DNA of 46,797 nt from Gemmatimonadota bacterium. GTDB taxonomy: Bacteria > Gemmatimonadota > Gemmatimonadetes > Longimicrobiales > Gaopeijiaceae. Both the position numbers and the translations under genes were made by a program. The notes beneath the pieces were generated by a model that made no database searches, was not told where the DNA came from, and saw only the letters and a list, made by a program, of their open reading frames with translations. Positions 9,702 to 18,834 of this stretch are shown here, one piece after another (within the stretch, counting starts at the first letter, position 1; every line of letters starts with the position of its first letter). The stretch spans positions 1 through 46,797 of the forward strand of contig VYAQ01000184.1 in assembly GCA_009844885.1 (NCBI GenBank), written 5' to 3'.

Positions 9702-12303
9702 TTCCTTCCCCTCCGGATTCGCGGTTCGAGGGTTCCGGCAGCCCGGTCGTCGGGCTTGTGGGTGCGCTCATCCTCATCAGGAACTGCGGGCTTTCCACAA
9801 TCCCCTGGATGATGGACGACCAGGTGTAGTTTTCCGCCTCCGCGTCGCGCATGATCCTGCGGATCGTCGGCTGGTCATGGTACTCGATATCGCGCCCCAG
9901 CGCATACTGCATGAGCTTGGTCGTCGCGGTGCGGACGAACTGCTCCCTGTTCTCCAGCAGGAGACTTCGGAGACCCGACAGTCCCCGGATCTCCTGGTCG
10001 GTCTCCGGCCACAGACCGGTGTCGTCGACCGGATTGCCGAGTTCGTCAATGAGGCGGCGGCCACCCGCGGCGTCGTACGCCTCCAGCGCAAAGCCCAGCG
10101 GATCGATGGTTCGGTGACAGCTGGCGCAGGTGGGATCGGTGCGGTGGCTGGCGAGCCGTTCCCGGATCGTCGGCTGTCGCGCGTTGCCATCCTCCTCGGG
10201 TGGTTCCAGGCTCGTGTCCAGGCCGGGCGGGGGCGGGGGCACGTGACGGCCCAGGATGTTCTCCAGAATCCACTTGCCCCGAAGCACCGGCGTGGTCCGC
10301 TCGGGGTACGAAGTGACCGTGAGGATACTGGCGTGGCCCAGAAGGCCGCCCCGCTTCTCCAGGTCCGGAAGCTGAACCCGGCGGAAGTGACTCCCTGCGA
10401 CACGGGGAAGGTTGTAGTGGTCGGCCAGCCGCTCGTTCACGAACGTGTAGTCGGCGTTCAGGAGCTCCAGCACGCTTCTGTCTTCGCGGACGTTGTGGTC
10501 GAGGAAGAGCCTGGTTTCCTCTTCCATGGCCTCGCGAAGGTTGTGGCTGTATTCCAGGTAGATATCGTCCTGCAGGAGCCGGTCGTCCAGCTCGCGGAGC
10601 TTCAGCCACTGGCTGGCGAAGTCGTCCACGAGCGTCTCGCGAGCCCGGGAGTCGTTCAGCATGCGCCGCGTCTGTTCCCTCAGAACCGTGGGATCGGTGA
10701 GCCGGCCCGCCTCGGCGTCCCTGAGGAGCGCCTCGTCCGGAACGGTGCTCCACAGGAAGAAGGAGAGCCGGGACGCGATCTCCAGGTCGCTCAGCGGGTA
10801 GGGGCTGCCCCCCTCCGGCTCCCGGTAGACGCGCAGCAGAAAGTCCGGATCGACGAAGATGCGCTCCAGCCCCAGCTGGATTCCGTGGTCGAAGCTCCCG
10901 CCCTCGTCCCTGCCCATCCGGTAGAAGCGCAGGAGAACTCCCGCGTCCTCGCCGGTCACCGGGCGGCGGTAGGCGCGCCGCGCCATTGCCGTCAGGATCT
11001 CCGTGGCACAGGCCTCCTCGGTGGCGGTGGACGCGGGCTCGCAGGTGAAGATCGCCTCCCGGCTCCTGGTGCTGGCGGCCACCGCCGTCTCGCCAAAGGG
11101 GCCGTCGATTTCCACACCGAGCACGCCCGACAAGCCGAAGTGCTCGTTGTTGAAGTAATCGATCTGGCCGCGTGTCTGGACGGGGACCTGCGGGAGGAGG
11201 TACTCCTCACCGTAGCCCAGATCCCTGGCATACGAGAGGCCGACGATGCGGCTTCCCGCCTCGACGCGCACGGTGGCTGCGAGAGGCGCCTCGGCGCCGA
11301 ACTTGGCGTAGTCTTCCCACTCTGGAGACCCGGGCCAGCCGGGACCGCCACCCGCACCGGCATAGCTGTTGGCCACCGGCCGGTGCTGCAGCCCCTCCCC
11401 GCCGAACGCGAGCGTGGCCGCCCGGGCTCCGTCGATGCGGATTTCGAGTTCCTGCCGCCACGCCAGCCCCCGGGCGTAACCCGCGTAGTTCTTCTGCAGA
11501 CGGACGCGGATCCGGTACTCGCCGTCCACCGGGAACGTGTGGCGGATCGCCATGCCGCCACGGGACCCGAGCGGCAGATCGTCGCTCATTCTCACGTTCT
11601 GGCGCTTGGCGTCGTCAGCGGCATAGCGGGACGAGCCCGCTCCCGCGGGAGGCAGCCCGACCGCCAGCCGCGTGACCGTTCGGGCAACGGACAGGTACCG
11701 CTCCATGTGCAGCGGCGAGATGCTGAGCGCGTCGGCCACGTTGTCGAACCCGCCGCCCATGGTCTCGTCCCCGGGGAGGGCGTCGACGACATCGACGTCC
11801 AGTCCCAGCAGGTCGTTGATGGCATTGTTGTACTCGGTCCGGTTCAGGCGGTGCACCGCGTTGATACGACCCACGTTGGGACGCTCCGCCCAGGCAGCGT
11901 CCAATTCGGACTCGAGCCAGCCCGCCACTGCGTCGTAGGTCTGTCGGCCGGGCCGTCGCACACCGCCCGGCGGCATGGCGCCCGCACGCAGCTTGCCAAC
12001 CACCTTCTCCCAGATCTGCGGGTGGGCCGCCGGGTTTGCGGCATCGTACTGGTCCAGCTCCAGGGATGCCGTGCGACGGACATCGTTGTGGCAGCGCACA
12101 CAGTACTCATTGACCATGGCCTGGGCCTCGGCGCCCGTGGCCATGAGCAGCGGATGCGTCTCCTGGATCTGCACCACCCGAGGCGCCGCGTCAGTCACCG
12201 CCTCCAGTTCGCCGGTCGCGGAGGTGGAAGGGAGCGTCGAGCACGACAGAAGCACCAACCCGGCGACCAACGGGCCTTCGTTCCTCGGCATTTTCGGCGC
12301 CAT
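9682..12303 (-). CDS. DUF1592/DUF1588/DUF1585-type (Planctomycete cytochrome-C-like) protein, copy 1
   Basis: Start MAPKMPRNEGPLVAGLVLLSCS at 12303. Heme-binding-type CVRCH and CASCH motifs, RLNRTEYNNAINDLLG, AYRRPVTGED, HVPPPPPG, TCASCHRTIDPLGFALE. Stop overlaps start of DUF1552-1 by 20 bp. Confidence 0.92.
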   Translation of the reverse strand: MAPKMPRNEGPLVAGLVLLSCSTLPSTSATGELEAVTDAAPRVVQIQETHPLLMATGAEAQAMVNEYCVRCHNDVRRTASLELDQYDAANPAAHPQIWEKVVGKLRAGAMPPGGVRRPGRQTYDAVAGWLESELDAAWAERPNVGRINAVHRLNRTEYNNAINDLLGLDVDVVDALPGDETMGGGFDNVADALSISPLHMERYLSVARTVTRLAVGLPPAGAGSSRYAADDAKRQNVRMSDDLPLGSRGGMAIRHTFPVDGEYRIRVRLQKNYAGYARGLAWRQELEIRIDGARAATLAFGGEGLQHRPVANSYAGAGGGPGWPGSPEWEDYAKFGAEAPLAATVRVEAGSRIVGLSYARDLGYGEEYLLPQVPVQTRGQIDYFNNEHFGLSGVLGVEIDGPFGETAVAASTRSREAIFTCEPASTATEEACATEILTAMARRAYRRPVTGEDAGVLLRFYRMGRDEGGSFDHGIQLGLERIFVDPDFLLRVYREPEGGSPYPLSDLEIASRLSFFLWSTVPDEALLRDAEAGRLTDPTVLREQTRRMLNDSRARETLVDDFASQWLKLRELDDRLLQDDIYLEYSHNLREAMEEETRLFLDHNVREDRSVLELLNADYTFVNERLADHYNLPRVAGSHFRRVQLPDLEKRGGLLGHASILTVTSYPERTTPVLRGKWILENILGRHVPPPPPGLDTSLEPPEEDGNARQPTIRERLASHRTDPTCASCHRTIDPLGFALEAYDAAGGRRLIDELGNPVDDTGLWPETDQEIRGLSGLRSLLLENREQFVRTATTKLMQYALGRDIEYHDQPTIRRIMRDAEAENYTWSSIIQGIVESPQFLMRMSAPTSPTTGLPEPSNRESGGEGNGPDYR

Positions 12304-12325
12304 CGCCCCCCCCGTTGAACGCCTT

Positions 12326-12343
12326 GTATCCGACGCTGGATAC
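12326..12343. promoter_or_regulatory. Candidate operator dyad A (GTATCCGACGCTGGATAC)
   Basis: Inverted repeat GTATCC-N6-GGATAC. A TAGAAT -10-like hexamer lies on the '-' strand at 12353-12348, which would place the TSS inside the dyad. Confidence 0.45.
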
Positions 12344-12425
12344 CAACATTCTAGCAGTCCGTGGATGAATCCGCACGAGCACCGAGACCGGTGAGGCGCC
12401 GCGCTGGCAAGGCGCGACGAGAGGG

Positions 12426-12442
12426 GAATAGCAGCGCTATTC
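12426..12442 (+). other. Perfect 7-bp hairpin in the leader of the methyltransferase gene
   Basis: GAATAGC-AGC-GCTATTC, followed by gaggaggga 10-20 nt before the ATG at 12460. Confidence 0.5.
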
Positions 12443-12459
12443 GCCCGAGGAGGGAGTCG

Positions 12460-13881
12460 ATGTCCAGTACACCATCGCGCGAGCGCGCAGGACACAGTTC
12501 GCGGACAGAGGTCGAGAGCCTTCTGCACGCCGTCCTCTGTCCCCGGTGTGCGGCTGCCCTCGACCTGGCCGCGCCGACGCTCCGATGCCGCAGGTGCGGA
12601 CAGGTCTACCCCCGGCTGGGGAGAATCCCCGTGCTCCTCTCCGAGCCACTCGCCTACCTCGCATCGTGCCGGCGGCAACTGGACCGGCTGGAGCGGCAGG
12701 TGGAGCGAACCGTCCAGGACATCCGGGAGCAGCTTCAGGCGACGGACCTGCTGCTGGCCACGCGGCGGCGCTGCGAGATCACGACCGAGGGAATCACCAC
12801 GCAACTCGCCGATGTCCGCGCCATCCTCGAACCCCTGCTTCCCGCTGCGATCCGCTCGGAGGGGCAGGCGTGGCCGGACCAGGCGCCCGCCACGCTGCAC
12901 CACCTGCCGTACCTCTACCGGGACTGGGGTTGGCCCTCGGAAGCAGACGGCGAAAACGAGGAGGCCCTGTCCATGGTGGAGGAGATGCTGGGGGACACCG
13001 GACCGGGGCGCACACTCGTCATGGGGGCCGGCGCGTGCCGGCTCGCCTACGACATCCATCACCGCCACCCGGATGCGGAGATCATGGTGATGGATCTGGA
13101 TCCGGTCCTCTTTGCGGCGGCCCACGCCGTGACCCACGGAGAGCCCCTGACCGTCCGCGAGGCCAATCTCGAGATGGGCGACATGAACCAGGCGGTGAAG
13201 GAGTGGTCGCTGGCCGCGCCGCAAGGCCCGGTTGACGATACCCGATTCCACTTCCTGATTGCGGATGCCGTCGACCCGCCGCTCGACCCCGGGGTCTTCG
13301 ACACGGTGCTGACGCCATGGTTCATCGATCAGGGACCCGAAGATGTCCGCGACCTGATCAGCACGCTTCATCGGATGCTGAAGCCGGGCGGGCGTTGGGT
13401 GAACCTGGGTCCCCTCCAGTACCACCTGGACGTGCCCGTCTCACGCCGCTTCGCCCGGGAGGAATTGTTCGACCTGGCCGAGCGGGCGGGGTTCCGCGTG
13501 GGGCCGTCGAAGAGCGCGACCGTGCCCTACCTGGTCTCCAGGCTGAACGGTCGAGGGAAGGTGGAGTGGGTGTTGGCGTTTTCGGCCATCCGGCTCGAAG
13601 CGCCGGAGACCGGCTCACGCCCGCACGTCGGTCCGCCGCCGTGGCTGGTCTTTCGACACTTGCCCATTCCGACGTTCGAGGGCCAGGCACTGTTCTGGTC
13701 CGAAGCCTCCATGATCCGTATGGTGGTCTCGTCCATCGACGGCCGCCGCACGCTGGACGACATCGCCCGCCGGGTGGCCGAGCGGGCGGACCAGCCGGAT
13801 ATCTCCATGAGCCAGGTCCGGACTGCGGTGCGGCAGTGTCTACAGGGTGTCCACCCCGCGTGTCGGGGTCGCCCCGCGTGA
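12460..13881 (+). CDS. N2227/carnosine N-methyltransferase-like SAM methyltransferase with N-terminal Trm112-like zinc ribbon and C-terminal helical extension
   Basis: MSSTPSRERAGHSS...; CPRCAAALDL...LRCRRCGQVYP (zinc ribbon); GAGACRLAYDIHH (SAM loop); FDTVLTPWFIDQGPEDVRDLISTLHRMLKPGGRWVNLGPLQYH resembles the N2227 block. Confidence 0.75.
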   Translation: MSSTPSRERAGHSSRTEVESLLHAVLCPRCAAALDLAAPTLRCRRCGQVYPRLGRIPVLLSEPLAYLASCRRQLDRLERQVERTVQDIREQLQATDLLLATRRRCEITTEGITTQLADVRAILEPLLPAAIRSEGQAWPDQAPATLHHLPYLYRDWGWPSEADGENEEALSMVEEMLGDTGPGRTLVMGAGACRLAYDIHHRHPDAEIMVMDLDPVLFAAAHAVTHGEPLTVREANLEMGDMNQAVKEWSLAAPQGPVDDTRFHFLIADAVDPPLDPGVFDTVLTPWFIDQGPEDVRDLISTLHRMLKPGGRWVNLGPLQYHLDVPVSRRFAREELFDLAERAGFRVGPSKSATVPYLVSRLNGRGKVEWVLAFSAIRLEAPETGSRPHVGPPPWLVFRHLPIPTFEGQALFWSEASMIRMVVSSIDGRRTLDDIARRVAERADQPDISMSQVRTAVRQCLQGVHPACRGRPA

Positions 13882-13883
13882 CA

Positions 13884-15971
13884 TCACCACTCGCGGTCCG
13901 CCGCCTCCCGCACGAGCGCCGCCGCGTCCCGCTCCAGCAGGTAGCCACCGGCCACCAGCTCCCGGCACACGCGCTGGACCTCGGCAACGTACGCGGCGTG
14001 CGAGGGATAGCGGTCCTGCACCGACCTGCGCGGGTCCCCCTGGCTCGACCGCTCCGCCTCGGTCCGGGGGAACGCCAGGTACGACCCCATCCACCGCGTG
14101 AGCATTCCACCCGCACCCCAGGAAGCGTCCCGCAGGTTCCAGCCGGTGTACGTCGCCAGCGGCACCGCCACGTGCGGCAGCCGGATCCCCGCCACCTCGT
14201 TGCCGTCCGCGTCGACCATGGGGACCAGCGTCCCGAATGCCGGTCCGGCTCTCGGCGGCACATGGTCGGCGATCCCCTCGGCGGCCCAGCGGGGGCCGGG
14301 ATCCAGGCGGCGCGGCCGATAGAAGTCCTCGGGCGCCAGGGCTCCGGGGACTGCGGGCCAGGCGGCGCGAAACGCCTCCAGATCGACCAGCGTCCCGTTG
14401 TCGATCCGCGGATAACGGCTCTCTGGCGGCTCGACCCCTTCGGCGGCCCACCGGTCGAGCGCCACGAGCAGCGCCCTCATCACGGGCCGCGTGGTGGCCC
14501 GGTTCACCGGACTCTGATAGACGCCGCCGGTCATCGAGTTGTGGGCCGTGCCCGCGATCAGATAGATACGCACGGAAGGATCGAGACCGGCGTCGACGGT
14601 CCCCTCGACATCGGTGTGCAGGAGCGAACCCGCCCGCGACCAGTACTCGGTGGACGTCTGCGTGAAGAAGATCCTCGGCACGTGCCCGCTCGCACGCGCC
14701 CGATCCAGCATCGATCCACTCGCGCCGGTCACCGGATCCGCCTGGTGGACGGAGTTGAAGGGGAAGAAGTCCGACGGATACAGCCCTTCCTCGTGATGGC
14801 TCCCGTGGCGTGTGGTCTGGCCAAAGCGATGGTTGAAGATCCCCTTCCCCGCCCCCGCGACATGGGGCATGATGGCGTCGAAGACGAACCGCCCCTCCAG
14901 ATCCGCGTTGAATCCCTCGTAGACGAAGTGGTGCAGGAAGCGGCCGGACTGCGACCCGCCGTAGCCGTAGGCGAACTCCACGGACCCGGCGAGGGGGTTG
15001 GCGCGCGGCCCCTCCTCGTCCGATGCATAGCGGAAGAACGAGATCACGTCGCGCGTGGCCGCGAGCCCCAGCCCCGTGACCCTGGGGTCCTTCCCTTCGT
15101 ACACGAGGTCGTAGAGCCAGCCCGGCTCGAACCCTTCCTCCACGTGTACCCACGTCGGATCGGGCACGACCGCGCCGTTCTCCAGACGCCCGAAACTCCA
15201 CTCGTCCCGCGGAATCTCCACCCCCTTCGCGCCGCGAGCCGGCCGCTTCACCAGGGTCGCTCTGCCGTTATCCGTCGCAACGGATGGATAGGGCAGCGAA
15301 CTCCCCCAATCGAAGGGCAGGCTGCGGTACCTGCGCGTCGCGGCGTCGCTGTCCGGCTCCAGCACATTCGCGATGTACAGGCCGTAGACGGTCGACTCCA
15401 GCTCGGCGTAGATGCGCCCGACGATCGCGCTTCCGTCGGCGTTGCGCGCGACCGGCACTCCGATCCGGACACGGTCGTTGCCGGCCGCCACGTCACCGCT
15501 CCACCCGCTCCACAGGATCGAGTAGCCCTCCTCCATGAGGAACCCGTCACCGGCGTCTGCCGCCGTGGCCGGATCGTTGCCGCCCCCTCCGTTGAAGGTC
15601 CCCAGCGCGACCTTGTTGCCGCGGTTGGCCACATCGTAGAGCAGCCGCCCGTTGCCGCGGCCGGGGTCGGCGGGCTTGAGGAGGAAGAAGTCGGTCCAGA
15701 CTTCCACGCGCCCGCGCTCGTTGGTCGGCGCCAGACCCAGGTCGCTCACGCGCTCATTGGCGGGGTCGTCGGGGTCGACCTCGATGTGGAGTCTCCCGAC
15801 GATCTTCTCGTACGGCCCGGTGTCGCCGAACGCGTGCCCGCCAGCGAAGGGGGCTCGCTCGTCGATCTGCACGCGGACGACCTGTGCGTCCAGGGGATGG
15901 GCGCCGGCGGCGTGCGCGATCGCGACGGTGAACACGGCAACGAGCGGAGCGAAAAAGGCGCGGGCGGTCAT
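13884..15971 (-). CDS. Exported alpha/beta hydrolase-domain protein (Abhydrolase_10-like)
   Basis: Signal peptide MTARAFFAPLVAVFTVAIAHAAGAHP from 15971; GYGGSQSGRFLHHFVYEGFNADLEGRFVFDAIMPHVAGAGKG; histidine in AGTAHNSM. Confidence 0.78.
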   Translation of the reverse strand: MTARAFFAPLVAVFTVAIAHAAGAHPLDAQVVRVQIDERAPFAGGHAFGDTGPYEKIVGRLHIEVDPDDPANERVSDLGLAPTNERGRVEVWTDFFLLKPADPGRGNGRLLYDVANRGNKVALGTFNGGGGNDPATAADAGDGFLMEEGYSILWSGWSGDVAAGNDRVRIGVPVARNADGSAIVGRIYAELESTVYGLYIANVLEPDSDAATRRYRSLPFDWGSSLPYPSVATDNGRATLVKRPARGAKGVEIPRDEWSFGRLENGAVVPDPTWVHVEEGFEPGWLYDLVYEGKDPRVTGLGLAATRDVISFFRYASDEEGPRANPLAGSVEFAYGYGGSQSGRFLHHFVYEGFNADLEGRFVFDAIMPHVAGAGKGIFNHRFGQTTRHGSHHEEGLYPSDFFPFNSVHQADPVTGASGSMLDRARASGHVPRIFFTQTSTEYWSRAGSLLHTDVEGTVDAGLDPSVRIYLIAGTAHNSMTGGVYQSPVNRATTRPVMRALLVALDRWAAEGVEPPESRYPRIDNGTLVDLEAFRAAWPAVPGALAPEDFYRPRRLDPGPRWAAEGIADHVPPRAGPAFGTLVPMVDADGNEVAGIRLPHVAVPLATYTGWNLRDASWGAGGMLTRWMGSYLAFPRTEAERSSQGDPRRSVQDRYPSHAAYVAEVQRVCRELVAGGYLLERDAAALVREAADREW

Positions 15972-16045
15972 GGTGCCTCCAGCAGATCGCGGGCGACGGC
16001 TCTTCGCGATAGCGTACCGACGGGCCCTCACGATGGCAAACTTTG

Positions 16046-17200
16046 TCATTGGCGGCGAATTCGGTGTACGTGCACCGACTCGACGCCGAGTTCGTCGCGG
16101 CGGATTCCGACGATGGCCGTGGGGGTGATCTGCGTCAATTCCAGGCCACCGGGGACTTCGATCGATCCGGCGCGGCGCCCATCCAGCGCAATGACCGACC
16201 ACGCTCCGCCGTTGTCGGCCCCTCCGACGTATCTGCCTCCCAGCGCGAAGGCATGCTCCAGGGGCTCATAGGGCTGGATCCAGAGGAACCCCTCCGGATC
16301 CACGAGGAAGTCCCAGAACACCGAGAGCTCGTCCGGAACGGGTGCCGCCTCGTGTCTGGCCCGCGTGGCCGATGCCTCGTCCGGCGGCGCTTCGGATGCC
16401 GCCTGGTCGATCACCCGGTCGAGGGCATCGCGAACCGCCATCGACTCCGTCGGCTCCCACGCGATCTCCCCATCCGCCATGCCGGGCGCGGACGCGCGGC
16501 GAATCACGGGCTCCAGGGTGTCCCCGTAGTAGAGATAGGTTCCATCCGCCACCACCACCGACCGCGGGGACAGAGGCTCGGGTCCACCGAAGTTGCCGGC
16601 GGAATACCGGACGATGCCACCGACCGAGACCAGCTCGCCGAGGTGACCGCCGCCCCGGTCGAAGTGATGAACCGCAATGCGGTCACGTTGTCCGGCAAAG
16701 ACAACGCCGCCCAGCACCCATCCTTGTCCCAGCGGACCCGCGCCCAGCCCGAGATCGGGGTATTCACCGCTGGCAATCGGGACCACTTCCGTGGAGCCGT
16801 CCGGCAGGAAACGCGTTACCCGCCGCAGCTCCCCGTCGAAGGCTTCGATGGTATCTCCCCGCGGCCAGGCGGCCGCAAGGTACATGAACTCGCCGGGACC
16901 CTCGCCTCGGCCGCCCAGGCCCTCCAGGAATTCGCCATCATCATTGAAGACGCGGATGTCGTACCCTCCGGAATTCGGCACCACCAGCCGCCCATCGGGT
17001 AGCAGGAAAGGCTTGACCACCCCGTCGAACTCCTGGTGCGAATCGCCCCCGATCACACCCACGCTCATCGCGCGGACGGCCTCGATCTCCACCGGCGCCC
17101 CCGACACCGCGGGTGCGGCGGAGCCCGTGTCCGACCGAGGGTCACAGCCGGCCAGCGCGACCACCGCACCGGCGGCGCACAGACGCGCACCCCGCTTCAC
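16046..17200 (-). CDS. 6-bladed beta-propeller lipoprotein
   Basis: GTG start at 17200, MKRGARLCAAGAVVALAGC (lipobox LAGC); DGRLVVPNSGGYDIRVFNDDGEFLEGLGGRGEGPGEF typical of the 6-bladed propeller family. Confidence 0.82.
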   Translation of the reverse strand: MKRGARLCAAGAVVALAGCDPRSDTGSAAPAVSGAPVEIEAVRAMSVGVIGGDSHQEFDGVVKPFLLPDGRLVVPNSGGYDIRVFNDDGEFLEGLGGRGEGPGEFMYLAAAWPRGDTIEAFDGELRRVTRFLPDGSTEVVPIASGEYPDLGLGAGPLGQGWVLGGVVFAGQRDRIAVHHFDRGGGHLGELVSVGGIVRYSAGNFGGPEPLSPRSVVVADGTYLYYGDTLEPVIRRASAPGMADGEIAWEPTESMAVRDALDRVIDQAASEAPPDEASATRARHEAAPVPDELSVFWDFLVDPEGFLWIQPYEPLEHAFALGGRYVGGADNGGAWSVIALDGRRAGSIEVPGGLELTQITPTAIVGIRRDELGVESVHVHRIRRQ

Positions 17201-17469
17201 TGGGCCTCTTCGCCGCTTCCCACCCTGTCCCCTCGCAGGAAGACCTCGATGCTGTGCACGCGATCCTCGACCCGCCCGATACGGGCCTCCACACGGTCGA
17301 TACGGGCCTCCACGCGATCGATGCGGGCGGTCAGTCGCTCCTCCACCCCGTCGATTCGGCCGGTCAGCCGAACTTCCACGCGACCGATCTGTCCCGACAG
17401 GAGCACGGCGACGACGACCAGGCTGACGATCACCGCGATCACCTGGCCGTTCTCCCTGAACAGCTTCAT
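17197..17469 (-). CDS. Small membrane-anchored coiled-coil protein
   Basis: MKLFRENGQVIAVIVSLVVVAVLLSGQIGRVEVRL... one TM helix then heptads RIDGVEERLTARIDRVEARIDRVEARIGRVEDRV. GTGA overlap with the downstream gene. Confidence 0.7.
   Translation of the reverse strand: MKLFRENGQVIAVIVSLVVVAVLLSGQIGRVEVRLTGRIDGVEERLTARIDRVEARIDRVEARIGRVEDRVHSIEVFLRGDRVGSGEEAQ
17277..17318. repeat. Near-perfect tandem repeat of 21 bp (2 clear units plus degenerate flanks)
   Basis: cgatacgggcctccacacggt / cgatacgggcctccacgcgat; encodes the RIDRVEA heptad on the '-' strand. Confidence 0.8.
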
Positions 17470-17648
17470 GGCACTTCCTCCTCCCCGAGTTCGATTATGC
17501 CGACGCGGGCGCCCGGACGGCAAGCCCAGTGAAGGGTGAATCGGGTTCGCGGGCGGTTCCATGCCTGGATGGGACCGGTTTAGTATTGGGCATGCCCAAA
17601 TCGACAATGCTACCCATCAGACCGGACCCGAAGGAGGCCGACGGCGCC

Positions 17649-18809
17649 ATGCCAACCAGTTCCCGCCGCACCCATCTGCCGATATTCGCGCTCATCTCCG
17701 CCGCAGTGCTTGCCGGCTGCCGCGGAGACGGCACCCAGGCGCAGCCGGACAGCGCCGAGACGACTCCGGTCAACTCATCCGCCGCCGGAGCCGAAGCCTC
17801 TCCCGTGCGCATGGCCCACGCGGCCCGCGAGTTCCTCGACGCCCTTTCAGCCCAACAACGGGCCGACGCCGAATTCCCCTTCGACGCCGACTCGCAGCGC
17901 ACGCGCTGGAGCAACCTGCCCGCGAGCATGGTGGAGCGCGCGGGGGTCAGGTTCGGTGATCTCTCCGACCCGCAGAGACGCCGGTTCCACGACCTGCTGC
18001 GTGCATCGACCAGCAGCCAGGGGTATCAGAAGATCGTGGGCGTGATTCGTTTGGATGAGGTGTTGCACGAGGACGCGTCCGCGGCCGTCGCGCGTGGTGA
18101 GCGACGCTTGCCGGAGAGCCTGCTGGAAAGCTGGACATCGGCCAACTACTGGATCTCATTCTTTGGCCGGCCCCGCGATCCGGCCTGGGGTTGGCTCGTC
18201 AACGGTCATCACCTGGCGGCCAGCTTCACGGTCGCGGGCGACCGGGTGGCGTTCACGCCGCTGTTCCTGGGGGCCGAACCGCACGAGATCGAGAGCGGGC
18301 TGGAAGCGGGCTGGCGGGTGCTCGCCAACGAGGGGGAGCGGGGCTGGTTGCTGCTGCAGGCGCTCGACGAGGGGCAACGCTCGATTGCGGTCCTTGGCGG
18401 TGAGATTCCGGGTGACGTACTCACCGGTCCCGGGCGCAAGGGAAGCCTGAGCGAGTTCTCCGGAATCCCCGCTTCCGCGCTGGACGAGGCCCAGCGCGCG
18501 CTCTTGTGGCAGCTCGTCGAGGAGTATGCGGCGAACGCGGACCACGGAGCGGCCGACGCACAGCTGGCCAAGGTTCGCGCGGACGGGCTGGACGCCCTGC
18601 ATTTCGCCTGGATCGGACCGGGCGATGACCCGTCAGCGCGCTATTACTACCGGGTGCATGGCCCCTCCCTGCTCATCGAGTACATCGTTGAGGAGGGCGT
18701 CGGAGGGGACGCGGCCAACCATGTGCACAGCATCATGCGGGACCCCGGCAACGACTACGGCGAGGATTGGCTGGGCAAGCACTACGAGGAGCATCACCAG
18801 CGGCGCTAG
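17649..18809 (+). CDS. DUF3500 domain lipoprotein
   Basis: AAGGAGG upstream; MPTSSRRTHLPIFALISAAVLAGC lipobox; RWSNLPASMVERAGVRFGDLSDPQRRRFHDLLRASTSSQGYQKI, GWLVNGHHLAASFTVAGDRVAFTPLFLGAEP. Confidence 0.87.
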   Translation: MPTSSRRTHLPIFALISAAVLAGCRGDGTQAQPDSAETTPVNSSAAGAEASPVRMAHAAREFLDALSAQQRADAEFPFDADSQRTRWSNLPASMVERAGVRFGDLSDPQRRRFHDLLRASTSSQGYQKIVGVIRLDEVLHEDASAAVARGERRLPESLLESWTSANYWISFFGRPRDPAWGWLVNGHHLAASFTVAGDRVAFTPLFLGAEPHEIESGLEAGWRVLANEGERGWLLLQALDEGQRSIAVLGGEIPGDVLTGPGRKGSLSEFSGIPASALDEAQRALLWQLVEEYAANADHGAADAQLAKVRADGLDALHFAWIGPGDDPSARYYYRVHGPSLLIEYIVEEGVGGDAANHVHSIMRDPGNDYGEDWLGKHYEEHHQRR

Positions 18810-18834
18810 GAGCTAGCCGCCAGCCACCGGGCAG

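Noticed and set aside
9571-12318. 915-aa '+' ORF
   Set aside because: Antisense to DUF1592-1; no domain signal.
13317-16271. 984-aa '+' ORF
   Set aside because: Antisense to the exported hydrolase and overlapping the methyltransferase in another frame; low-complexity shadow composition.
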